Source: Novimethylophilus sp036504375
Lineage (GTDB): Bacteria; Pseudomonadota; Gammaproteobacteria; Burkholderiales; Methylophilaceae
Direction: 5' to 3'
NCBI RefSeq assembly: GCF_036504375.1
Contig: NZ_DASXVH010000047.1
Coordinates: 1-19,926 of the forward strand
Length of the DNA stretch: 19,926 nucleotides
In this document: in pieces, positions 1 through 6,942 of the stretch
Layout of the letters: every line of letters begins with the position of its first letter
How positions within the stretch are numbered: the first letter of the stretch is position 1
Program-made: the position numbers and the translations under genes
The notes under the pieces: generated by a model
Database searches by the model: none
Told to the model about the DNA's origin: nothing
The model's input: only the letters and a program-made list of their open reading frames with translations

Positions 1-243
1 ATTTCGATTCAACCATCGCCGTGATAATCTTTACCTTGAAGTACTCAAACTCTTACGAATAAATCCGCTTTAGCTTCCTAAGACCCTTGTTTTAATACCA
101 GTTATTAATTAACAAAGCGTATTGTTTTTTTAAATACAACGAACTTTCAGGAAAAATCATGGAAAGCTGCCTGTATACATAAAAATATAACGAAAGATAT
201 TATCTCGCTGCCATTCCGGCACGGGATGGGTTAGAATAGCTGC
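1..243. other. AT-rich non-coding leader upstream of ffs
   Basis: This stretch is clearly more AT-rich than the rest of the window and contains no convincing gene on either strand. The only start-stop pair I noted on the forward strand is seven codons (159-182) with no homology signal. A poly-T tract lies at about 124-131, but no stable GC-rich stem precedes it, so I do not call a terminator. The right-hand end holds the candidate promoter of the SRP RNA gene, listed separately. Otherwise I see nothing. Confidence 0.6.
208..237 (+). promoter_or_regulatory. Candidate sigma-70 promoter of the SRP RNA gene
   Basis: A -35-like CTGCCA (208-213; four of six match TTGACA) and a -10 TAGAAT (232-237; five of six match TATAAT) are separated by 18 nt. 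Transcription would start about 7 nt downstream, at G244, exactly where the paired 5' end of the SRP RNA begins. The discriminator between the -10 box and the start (AGCTGC) is GC-rich, as is common at stable-RNA promoters under growth-rate or stringent control. The regulation is inference; the boxes and their fit to the RNA end are seen in the sequence. Confidence 0.6.
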
Positions 244-338
244 GGCGGGCCTCCCCGCATTGCAAGATAGCCAACCTGGTCAGATCCGGAAGGAAGCAGC
301 CACAGTTATTCAAGCAAGTGCCGGGGCAAAGGCTCGCC
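244..338 (+). ncRNA. ffs: Signal recognition particle RNA, bacterial small (4.5S) type
   Basis: This is the RNA scaffold of the signal recognition particle. It binds Ffh and helps target ribosomes making inner-membrane proteins to FtsY. The conserved apical core lies at 275-300 and includes GGTCAG and CCGGAAGGAAGCAGC. The ends pair with each other: 244-252 (GGCGGGCCT) matches 330-338 (AGGCTCGCC) over nine pairs including one G-U, followed by CCCCG (253-257) with CGGGG (322-326). The length of about 95 nt fits the small hairpin form that lacks an Alu domain. A promoter ends just upstream and dnaX begins about 80 nt downstream. No strong terminator follows; a 5-bp stem at 373-385 has no U-run, so processing or readthrough into dnaX is possible. 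Exact ends are inferred from the pairing. Confidence 0.95.
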
Positions 339-420
339 ACTTTAATTCAAGTGTTCGCCACTTCTTTTCGGTAGCCGATTCGGCTAAAGTTGCGATGATA
401 TTCTTATCCAAGACACCCGC

Positions 421-2043
421 ATGAGCTACCAGGTACTCGCCCGAAAATGGCGCCCCAAAGCCTTTGAACAGGTTGTCGGGCAGGAACATGTGGTGCGGGC
501 CTTGTCCAACGCGCTGGAACAGCAGCGCCTGCATCATGCTTATCTTTTTACCGGCACCCGCGGGGTGGGCAAAACCACCCTCGCCCGCATTGTCGCCAAG
601 GCGCTCAACTGCGAAACCGGCATCACCCCCACCCCGTGCGGACAATGCACGGCCTGCCTCGAAATCGACAAAGGCCGCTTCGTCGACTTGATCGAAGTGG
701 ATGCCGCATCCAACACCCAGGTGGATGCGATGCGCGAATTACTGGAAAATGCTCAATACGCTCCAACTTCGGGCCGCTTCAAGGTCTACATCATCGACGA
801 AGTGCATATGCTGTCGCGCTCGGCGTTCAACGCGATGCTGAAGACACTGGAAGAACCGCCCGCGCACGTCAAGTTCATCCTGGCCACCACCGACCCGCAG
901 AAAGTGCCGGTGACGGTGCTGTCACGCTGCCTGCAGTTCAATCTCAAGCAGATGGGGCCGGCCAATATCGCCGGACATCTGCAGCATATCCTCGACCAGG
1001 AAGCCATTTCCGCCGAACCGGTCGCCCTGCAACTGCTGTCGCGCGCTGCGGAAGGCAGCATGCGTGACGCGCTGTCGTTGCTGGATCAGGCCATTGCCTA
1101 TGGCAGCGGCAGCGTGCACGAGCAGGAAGTACGCGCCATGCTGGGCGCCATCGACCAGAGTTATCTGTTCGCATTGCTGGAAGCATTGGTGGCGCAGGAT
1201 GGTCAGGCGCTTATCCGCCAGGCCGAGGCGATGGAAGAGCGCAGCCTGGCGCTCGACGCAGCCTTGCAGGAACTCGCCGCGTTATTGCATCAGATCGCCC
1301 TGATGCAGGCCGTACCGCAAGCCATCCCCGCCGATCTTCCGGAGCGCGCGCGTATCGTGGAACTATCGCGACACATGTCGCCAGAACAGGCACAGCTGTA
1401 TTACCAGATCGCCACACTGGGTCGACGCGATCTCGCCCTGGCCCCGGATGAATTCGCCGGCTTCACGATGACATTGTTGCGCATGCTCGCTTTTGCGCCG
1501 TCGGAACAGTCGACCGCGTATCAGCCTCAGCCCCCGGCGGCGGAGCGTACAGTATCCATCCCCATCGCAAACGAACCACGTGCGGAACCGCTACGCAACG
1601 AAAAACAGCCCGAAGAAAAACTTAACACCACTCTCAGCGCGCAACAGGCACAAAACACTGAGCCCAGCAGGTTCAGCGGCGACTGGCGCAGCTTTGTAGA
1701 TGGCTTGAAACCCGGCTTTGCCAAGACCCTGGCGCAAAACTGCGAGCTGGTTCCGTCCGACGGACAAGGCCTATCGCTATGCGTTCGCGAATCACAAAAA
1801 CATCTGCTGGAGCCGCGTTATCAGGAAATGCTGAAAAATGCGTTGAAAGAACGCTTCGGCAACCTGAAGATCAGCATAGCCATTGGCGGCAGCGGCAACA
1901 CCCCGGCAGCACAACTTTCGCAGGAAAAGGCAAAGCGTCAGGCGCATGCGGAAGAATCCATACGCACCGATCCTTTTGTAAGGGATTTGATGGAAACTTT
2001 TGGCGCCGCCGTCAACCCTTCCAGCATCAAACCCATACAGTAG
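421..2043 (+). CDS. dnaX: DNA polymerase III subunit tau (gamma/tau, DnaX)
   Basis: DnaX is the AAA+ clamp-loader motor of the replicative DNA polymerase III holoenzyme. It loads the beta clamp with delta and delta', and its C-terminal part ties the polymerase core to the helicase. Visible features are Walker A GTRGVGKT at residues 45-52, zinc-binding cysteines 64, 73, 76 and 79, Walker B IIDE near 124-127, and the SRC sensor/arginine-finger motif at 168-170. A low-complexity Pro/Gln/Glu linker runs from about 365 to 415, followed by a tau-type C-terminal domain ending near residue 540. The start MSYQVLARKWRP is canonical, although the Shine-Dalgarno sequence is weak. No A-AAA-AAG slippery heptamer like that of E. 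coli is visible, so a short gamma form by that route is not evident. ybaB follows after 11 nt, giving the common dnaX-ybaB-recR order. Confidence 0.97.
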   Translation: MSYQVLARKWRPKAFEQVVGQEHVVRALSNALEQQRLHHAYLFTGTRGVGKTTLARIVAKALNCETGITPTPCGQCTACLEIDKGRFVDLIEVDAASNTQVDAMRELLENAQYAPTSGRFKVYIIDEVHMLSRSAFNAMLKTLEEPPAHVKFILATTDPQKVPVTVLSRCLQFNLKQMGPANIAGHLQHILDQEAISAEPVALQLLSRAAEGSMRDALSLLDQAIAYGSGSVHEQEVRAMLGAIDQSYLFALLEALVAQDGQALIRQAEAMEERSLALDAALQELAALLHQIALMQAVPQAIPADLPERARIVELSRHMSPEQAQLYYQIATLGRRDLALAPDEFAGFTMTLLRMLAFAPSEQSTAYQPQPPAAERTVSIPIANEPRAEPLRNEKQPEEKLNTTLSAQQAQNTEPSRFSGDWRSFVDGLKPGFAKTLAQNCELVPSDGQGLSLCVRESQKHLLEPRYQEMLKNALKERFGNLKISIAIGGSGNTPAAQLSQEKAKRQAHAEESIRTDPFVRDLMETFGAAVNPSSIKPIQ

Positions 2044-2054
2044 GAGCAAGCGAC

Positions 2055-2381
2055 ATGATGAAAGGCGGCTTGGGCAACCTGATGAAACAGGCCCAGAAAA
2101 TGCAGGAGAACATGACAAAAGCCCAGGAGGAACTGGGCAGCATCGAGGTCGAAGGCCAGGCAGGCAATGGGTTGGTCAAAGTGGTCATGACCTGCCGCAA
2201 CAATGTAAAACGAGTGAAAATCGACCCCAGTCTGCTGGTTGACGACAAAGACATGCTGGAGGACCTGATCGCCGCCGCGATAAATGACGCGGTGCGCCTG
2301 GCTGAAGCCACCAGTCAGGAGAAGATGGGGAAGCTTACGGCTGGCATGCCTTTGCCGCCCGGAATGAAACTGCCGTTCTGA
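2055..2381 (+). CDS. ybaB: YbaB/EbfC family nucleoid-associated protein
   Basis: This 108-residue protein of the YbaB/EbfC family is expected to be a dimeric DNA-binding, nucleoid-associated protein; its exact cellular role remains loosely defined. The start MMKGGLGNLMKQAQ is the family's usual N-terminus, and the central IEVEGQAGNGLVKV segment and the C-terminal PPGMKLPF tail are typical. The frame stays open far upstream of the true start (to 1779), but that part overlaps dnaX out of frame and reads as nonsense. GGAG at 2043-2046, 8 nt before ATG 2055, decides the start. The gene lies 11 nt after dnaX and 39 nt before recR, so the three are probably co-transcribed. Confidence 0.95.
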   Translation: MMKGGLGNLMKQAQKMQENMTKAQEELGSIEVEGQAGNGLVKVVMTCRNNVKRVKIDPSLLVDDKDMLEDLIAAAINDAVRLAEATSQEKMGKLTAGMPLPPGMKLPF

Positions 2382-2420
2382 AATTAAAGAGACCAGAGGC
2401 TAGAGAGATTAGCCCTCTTC

Positions 2421-3020
2421 ATGAATAATCCCTCTGCGCTAGACCAACTGATCGAAGCCCTGCGCTGCCTGCCCGGCGTCGGACCGAAATCGGCGCAGCG
2501 CATGGCTTACCATTTGCTGCAGCGCGACCGAGCCGGTGCCCAGCATCTCGCCCAGAGCCTGCAAAACTCGCTGCAACGGATACGCCATTGCCAGAAGTGC
2601 AACAACTTTAGCGAAACTGAAATCTGCGAGCTATGCGCGTCCGGAAAACGCGACGCGCATCAGCTGTGCGTGGTGGAAATGCCCACCGACCTCATGATGC
2701 TGGAGCAGACCCAGACCTATTCCGGTATGTATTTCGTGCTGATGGGCCGGCTCTCGCCGCTGGACGGTGTCGGGCCTAAGGAAATCCACCTTGATCGCCT
2801 GCTGAAACGCGCCCAGGACGGCGAAACCCAGGAGGTTATCCTCGCCACCAACTATACCGTCGAGGGCGAAGCCACCGCGCACTACGTGGGAGAACTGCTC
2901 AAAGCGCGCGGCCTGAAAGTCAGCCGTATCGCCCGTGGGCTGCCGATGGGCGGCGAGATCGAACATGTCGATGTCGGCACGCTGGCGCAGGCGATGCTGG
3001 AGCGGCGCTCGCTACGGTAA
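2421..3020 (+). CDS. recR: Recombination mediator protein RecR
   Basis: RecR works with RecO (and RecF) to load RecA onto gapped, SSB-coated single-stranded DNA in the RecFOR repair pathway. The 199-residue protein is full length. It shows a helix-hairpin-helix region (about 10-30, with LPGVGPKSAQR), a four-cysteine zinc finger (C57, C60, C69, C72), a Toprim domain starting at about residue 80 (CVVEMPTDLMML) and the Walker-like C-terminus. No good Shine-Dalgarno sequence precedes the ATG. Instead a small imperfect hairpin (GGCTA 2398-2402 with TAGCC 2410-2414) sits just before it, so expression may depend on coupling with ybaB; this is inference. Its last 9 nt overlap the 3' end of the convergent gph gene. 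Confidence 0.97.
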   Translation: MNNPSALDQLIEALRCLPGVGPKSAQRMAYHLLQRDRAGAQHLAQSLQNSLQRIRHCQKCNNFSETEICELCASGKRDAHQLCVVEMPTDLMMLEQTQTYSGMYFVLMGRLSPLDGVGPKEIHLDRLLKRAQDGETQEVILATNYTVEGEATAHYVGELLKARGLKVSRIARGLPMGGEIEHVDVGTLAQAMLERRSLR

Positions 3021-3665
3021 ATTGCGCAGCAAATCGAGCGGCGTCGAAATCATCCCCTGGGCGCCCCACTCTTCCGGCTTGTCGCCGTCGCCAAGATACC
3101 CGTAGATCGCCACCAGGGTGCGCATTCCTGCCGCTTTTCCTGCAATGACATCGCGCTCGGCATCGCCGACATAAATACAGCTGGAAGGGGCGACGCCGGC
3201 CTGCTTGCTGGCCAGAAGCAATGTGTCCGGGTACGGCTTTGGATGTTCGCAGTCATCGCCGCTTACGATACTGGCTGCGCGCTTGTTCAGCCCCAGCTTT
3301 TCCATCAGCGGCAGAGTAAATCGGCGCGGCTTGTTGGTCACCACGCCCCATCGCAGATGCCTGGCTTCGATCTCGGACAGCAATTCAGCCATGCCGTCGA
3401 ACAAGATGGGGTGCTGACAGAACACTTCGTCATACAAGCCCAAATATTCTTCCCGCATTGCGGCAAACGAGGCATCTTCCGGCCCGATGCCGAAACCGAT
3501 GCCTAGCAGGCCACGCGAGCCGTGAGAGGCATGGGGCCTGATGACGTCATCGGGCAGCGACGGCAAACCGTGGCGCGCGCGCTGCAGATTCAATGCACGG
3601 CCAAGGTCGGGCGCGGTATCGGCCAGCGTGCCGTCCAGATCAAACAATACCGTTTTCAATTTCAA
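3012..3665 (-). CDS. gph: Phosphoglycolate phosphatase, HAD superfamily
   Basis: This HAD-family hydrolase most likely dephosphorylates 2-phosphoglycolate, a product of DNA 3'-end repair and, in autotrophs, of RubisCO oxygenation. The catalytic motif DLDGT gives D9 and D11; T110 (VVTNKP), K143 (HPKPYP) and D168 (YVGDAERD) supply motifs II-IV. At 217 residues it has the usual length. The start is a TTG at 3665-3663 whose last two bases overlap the ubiG stop (TTGA), and no Shine-Dalgarno sequence is visible; a second TTG two codons later is an alternative. Translation probably depends on termination of ubiG. Position after ubiG is a common proteobacterial arrangement and supports Gph over other HAD phosphatases, but substrate specificity is not proven by motifs alone. 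Confidence 0.9.
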   Translation of the reverse strand: MKLKTVLFDLDGTLADTAPDLGRALNLQRARHGLPSLPDDVIRPHASHGSRGLLGIGFGIGPEDASFAAMREEYLGLYDEVFCQHPILFDGMAELLSEIEARHLRWGVVTNKPRRFTLPLMEKLGLNKRAASIVSGDDCEHPKPYPDTLLLASKQAGVAPSSCIYVGDAERDVIAGKAAGMRTLVAIYGYLGDGDKPEEWGAQGMISTPLDLLRNLP

Positions 3666-4381
3666 GGCTTGACTGCGTGGATGAGGTAATTGACGGAAAT
3701 GTCCTTATCCAGCCAGTAGCGCTTGGTGAGCAGGTTGTAGCTCATGCCGGCAAGGTCGGATACCTCCAGCCCGGCTTGACGGCAACAGGCGGAAAGCTCC
3801 GAAGGCTTGATGAATTTCCCATATTCATGCGTGCCGCGCGGCAACAGCTTGAGCACGTATTCTGCGCCGATCACGGCAAACAGATAGGATTTTGGATTCC
3901 GGTTGATGGTGGAAAGGAATACATGCCCGCCCGGCTTGACCAGCATACTGCAGGCGGCAACTACCGCAGCCGGGTCGGGCACATGCTCGAGCAGCTCCAT
4001 GCAGGCCACCACATCGAAACCCGCAGGCCGCTCCGCGGCCATGGCCTCGACGGATACCAGACGGTAATCGACGCCGACTCCGCTTTCCAGGCGATGCAGC
4101 TGCGCCACCTTCAGCGCCTTCTCGCCGAGGTCTATGCCCGTCACCTGAGCACCGCGCAGCGCCATCGCTTCCGACAGAATGCCGCCCCCGCAGCCGACGT
4201 CCAGCACCGTTTTTCCCTTCAGACCGGCGATGCGATCGATATAATCGAGGCGTAGCGGATTGATATCGTGCAAAGGCTTAAACTCGCTTTCGGCATCCCA
4301 CCAGCGATGCGCCAGCGCGGCAAATTTTTCCAGCTCCTGCGGGTCTGCGTTCAATGTGTTGTTCGCAAGCGTTTCTGCCAT
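3662..4381 (-). CDS. ubiG: Ubiquinone biosynthesis O-methyltransferase UbiG
   Basis: UbiG is a class I SAM-dependent methyltransferase that performs both O-methylations in ubiquinone biosynthesis (on the polyprenyl-catechol and demethylubiquinol intermediates). The 239-residue protein shows N-terminal KFAALAHRWWD, motif I VLDVGCGGG at 59-67, the acidic ribose-binding D84 (TGIDLG) and the family signature CMELLEHVPDP near 128-137. The reading frame stays open to 4462, but ATG 4381 is preferred because AAGGA lies about 7 nt upstream and the N-terminus then matches the family. The start lies inside the 3' end of mtaD (31-nt overlap) and the stop overlaps the gph start, which implies tight co-translation. 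It indicates an aerobic or facultative respiratory organism using ubiquinone. Confidence 0.96.
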   Translation of the reverse strand: MAETLANNTLNADPQELEKFAALAHRWWDAESEFKPLHDINPLRLDYIDRIAGLKGKTVLDVGCGGGILSEAMALRGAQVTGIDLGEKALKVAQLHRLESGVGVDYRLVSVEAMAAERPAGFDVVACMELLEHVPDPAAVVAACSMLVKPGGHVFLSTINRNPKSYLFAVIGAEYVLKLLPRGTHEYGKFIKPSELSACCRQAGLEVSDLAGMSYNLLTKRYWLDKDISVNYLIHAVKP

Positions 4382-5679
4382 GCTTTCGTCCTTTCCAGAA
4401 TTTCTTTTGGATCCAAGCTTAAAAGCTGGCCGTCCTTCAATACTGGTTCTCCGGCAACCCATACATGGCTAACCTGTTCACGCCCTGCCGTATATACCAG
4501 ATGAGATATGACGTCATAGCAGGGTTGGGTTTCCAGACAGTTCAAATCCAGTGCGACCATATCCGCATATTTGCCGGGTTGCAGAGTGCCAATCTGCTCA
4601 TCCATGCCCAATGCACGCGCCGCATTGATGGTAGCCATCTCCATCGCCTGCCAGGCTGGCAAGGTTTCCGCATTGCCACTGCTGCCCTTGGCAAGCAAGG
4701 CCGCCAGGCGCATTTCACCGAACATATCAAGACGATTATTGCTGGCGGCACCGTCGCTTCCCAGCCCGACATTGACGCCCTTTTCCAGCAGCGCAGTTAC
4801 AGGTGCCGTACCGCTTGCGAGCTTCAAGTTCGAAGTCGGGCAGTGTGCAATATGACAACCCCGCTCTGCCAGCAGTTCGATCTCGCCAGTCGTCAAATGC
4901 ACCCCGTGCGCGGCTATCAGGCCGGGCCCCAGCAGCCCCAGCCCGGCCATGCGCTGCAATGGGCGCATGCCGTGCTGTTTCTTGCTCTGAGCGAGTTCGT
5001 CGTGTGTTTCGTGCAGATGGGTATGAATATTCAGATTGAGTTGTTCCGCATAGGTCAGCACTTTTTCAAAAGTACGATCGCTGACCGTATAGGGCGCATG
5101 GGGTGCCAGACATGTGGTGACATGCGAACTGTTGCGCAACGCATCGCGTGCTGCCAGTCCCTTGTTCAGGTAGTCATCGGCATCGGCGGCATAAGGAGTG
5201 GGAAAATCCAGCACTGCCAGTCCCAGGCAGGCACGCATGCCGGCCCGTTCCACCGCGGCGGCCGCCGCGCCGGGGTAAAAGTACATGTCGGAGAAACAGG
5301 TTGTTCCCCCGCGCAGCATTTCAGCGCAGGCCAGCAGCGTGCCATCATGCACGAACTTTTCCGACGCGAATGAGGATTCAGCAGGCCAGATACGCTCGTT
5401 CAGCCAGCGCATCAGCGGCAGATCGTCCGCCAAGCCGCGCATCAGGCTCATGGCCGCATGCGTATGCAGATTGATCAGGCCCGGCATCAGCGCGTGGCCG
5501 GGCAGAAAAACGCTCTCTGCCTGAGTATAGCTCCGCCGGGCTTCGGACAACGGCAAAATGTCCAGGATGAGCCCGTCTCTCACCGCAACCGCATGCTCCT
5601 CCAGAACCGTGGCGCGCGGATAAATCGGCACTATCCATTGCGGTACTATCAGTAGATCGATTAATTGCAATTCTGGCAT
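4351..5679 (-). CDS. mtaD: 5-methylthioadenosine/S-adenosylhomocysteine deaminase (TRZ/ATZ-type amidohydrolase)
   Basis: This is a metal-dependent amidohydrolase of the ATZ/TRZ group, most likely deaminating S-adenosylhomocysteine and methylthioadenosine to their inosyl forms. The 442-residue protein carries the metal ligands LHTH (residues 71-74), the HLHET segment near 221-225, HGVH near 258-261 and LGSDG near 306-310. The frame is open to 5847, but the upstream part runs through the ompA terminator and the end of ompA. ATG 5679 gives the family N-terminus MPELQLIDLL and has AAGG about 8 nt before it. The gene overlaps ubiG by 31 nt; an SAH-consuming enzyme next to a SAM-dependent methyltransferase makes metabolic sense. 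Related hydrolases act on other amines, so the substrate is inferred from family and context. Confidence 0.85.
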   Translation of the reverse strand: MPELQLIDLLIVPQWIVPIYPRATVLEEHAVAVRDGLILDILPLSEARRSYTQAESVFLPGHALMPGLINLHTHAAMSLMRGLADDLPLMRWLNERIWPAESSFASEKFVHDGTLLACAEMLRGGTTCFSDMYFYPGAAAAAVERAGMRACLGLAVLDFPTPYAADADDYLNKGLAARDALRNSSHVTTCLAPHAPYTVSDRTFEKVLTYAEQLNLNIHTHLHETHDELAQSKKQHGMRPLQRMAGLGLLGPGLIAAHGVHLTTGEIELLAERGCHIAHCPTSNLKLASGTAPVTALLEKGVNVGLGSDGAASNNRLDMFGEMRLAALLAKGSSGNAETLPAWQAMEMATINAARALGMDEQIGTLQPGKYADMVALDLNCLETQPCYDVISHLVYTAGREQVSHVWVAGEPVLKDGQLLSLDPKEILERTKAWQKRLRTTH

Positions 5680-5703
5680 TACTTGCCTTAAGAGCTTGTC
5701 CAC

Positions 5704-5733
5704 AAAAAAAAGCCCCGACCAGCGGGGCTTTTT
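5704..5733 (-). terminator. Rho-independent terminator of ompA
   Basis: An 11-bp perfect stem pairs 5707-5717 with 5723-5733 (core CCCCG/CGGGG) around a 5-nt loop. Read on the minus strand it is followed by a run of eight U (complement of 5704-5711). It begins 17 nt after the ompA stop codon and separates ompA from mtaD. Confidence 0.93.
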
Positions 5734-5750
5734 CAGATTATCAGCCAGTT

Positions 5751-6875
5751 TTACGGAGCTACCTGCCGCTGTGCCTCGATTTCTACCACGACACGGCGAT
5801 TGGGCTGCAGGCATTGGATCAACTTCTTGCCGCGCACACCCTTGCAATCCACGACAGGCATCGTTTCACCCTTGCCGATTGCATGCAGGCGCTTCTCTTC
5901 GATGCCCTGCGTCATCAGGTATTTTTTCACCGCATTGGCGCGGCGCTCGGAAAGCTTCTGGTTGTACTTCTCATCGCCAATACGGTCGGTATGACCGCTA
6001 ATCAGCACCAGTTCGACTTCTGGATGAGCCTTCATTTTTTCGACAACTTCGGCATCCAGAATTTTCTTGCCTTCGTTGGTCAGCGCGTCTTTGTCAAAAC
6101 CGAAGAGTACTTCAGCTTGCAGCGTCATTTTGACGAATGCCGGCTCATTGGGGCCGACCGGCTCCGGCGCGGGTTGCTGAGACTCGTCATATAATTTCGG
6201 TAACGGCTCTTCGTTGCTGGGAGCCACTTCCGCCAGCTCGGGCGCCGGTGCGGCGACCGGTTCAGCCGCTACCGCTTTTTTCGGCACGCCAAAGTTGAAC
6301 ACTACGCCCAGATTCAGATAAGTATTTCCGACGGTTTCCTTCCTGTCGTTGCCGAACAACCGGCGGTTATCATCTTCGGCACGACTCCACACTTCGCGTA
6401 TGTCGGCTTGCAGTCCGATATTGTCGGTGAAGAAGTACTGGAAACCGGCGCCCACGTTACCCATCCATGAGGTATTGCTACCATGGGGATTGCCGCTGCC
6501 GGTGTAATTGATCTTGTTGCGTGCTGCACCGAAACCGGCCAGCACGAACGGACGGAACTTGTCGCGACTGAACATGTACAAGGCATCCAGGCCGAACAGG
6601 GTTTGCTTGTAGTTACCGCTCGTGTAACGGGAACTGTCCTCGTCAGCCTTTGAATGGCTCAAACCCAACTGCACATCCCAATGTTCGCTGATTTCCTTGC
6701 CCAGGCGCAAACTATAGGCGGCAGAATTATTGTCAGCCTTGAGATCGCTGTCGCTATGCATGATGCCGATGCCGGGAACCGCATACCAGGAGCCCTGATA
6801 TGCATCGTCCGCCATTGCCGCGCTGGTGGCGCAAAAAACGCCTGCCAGGGCAAGGCCAACCAGTTTTGTTTTCAT
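5751..6875 (-). CDS. ompA: OmpA family outer-membrane protein
   Basis: This is an outer-membrane beta-barrel protein with a peptidoglycan-anchoring C-terminal domain. Of 374 residues, 1-22 form a signal peptide with an Ala-x-Ala-type cleavage site (ending AAMA before DDAYQG). Residues about 24-195 are barrel-like, with alternating hydrophobic strands and a typical strand ending in NLGVVFNFG. A Pro/Ala/Glu-rich linker spans about 197-245, and the OmpA domain (about 250-370) has FGFDKDAL, SGHTDRIG and LSERRANAV peptidoglycan-binding motifs and a cysteine pair (VDC and IQC). ATG 6875 has AGGGG about 10 nt upstream. It has its own promoter and terminator, so it is probably monocistronic. The barrel also resembles OmpW/OprF-like porins, so fine naming is open. 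Confidence 0.93.
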   Translation of the reverse strand: MKTKLVGLALAGVFCATSAAMADDAYQGSWYAVPGIGIMHSDSDLKADNNSAAYSLRLGKEISEHWDVQLGLSHSKADEDSSRYTSGNYKQTLFGLDALYMFSRDKFRPFVLAGFGAARNKINYTGSGNPHGSNTSWMGNVGAGFQYFFTDNIGLQADIREVWSRAEDDNRRLFGNDRKETVGNTYLNLGVVFNFGVPKKAVAAEPVAAPAPELAEVAPSNEEPLPKLYDESQQPAPEPVGPNEPAFVKMTLQAEVLFGFDKDALTNEGKKILDAEVVEKMKAHPEVELVLISGHTDRIGDEKYNQKLSERRANAVKKYLMTQGIEEKRLHAIGKGETMPVVDCKGVRGKKLIQCLQPNRRVVVEIEAQRQVAP

Positions 6876-6909
6876 ATCGTCACACCCCTTCTTTTGTTAG
6901 TTCCGTCAG

Positions 6910-6938
6910 ACTATACGCAAGACGTTAGGAGTTTGCAA
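6910..6938 (-). promoter_or_regulatory. Sigma-70 promoter of ompA
   Basis: On the minus strand a -35 TTGCAA (6938-6933) and a -10 TATAGT (6915-6910) are separated by exactly 17 nt. Both differ from consensus at only one or two positions. Transcription would start near 6903, leaving a 5' leader of about 28 nt before the ompA ATG. The -35 box begins only 4 nt after the mfnB stop codon, so the promoter occupies almost the entire intergenic gap. Confidence 0.8.
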
Positions 6939-6942
6939 CGAC

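Noticed and set aside
159..182. Seven-codon forward frame in the leader before ffs
   Set aside because: It is too short to judge, has no ribosome site of note and is followed by a stable-RNA promoter.
373..385. Small hairpin (AGCCG/CGGCT) after ffs as a terminator
   Set aside because: It has only five base pairs and no U-run; it may be chance.
4465..5373. 302-codon plus-strand open frame opposite mtaD
   Set aside because: It is antisense to mtaD with all metal-site motifs intact, and there is no independent evidence for it.
5680..5847. 56-codon N-terminal extension of mtaD
   Set aside because: It would be read through the ompA terminator and the end of ompA; the family start with a ribosome site is at 5679.
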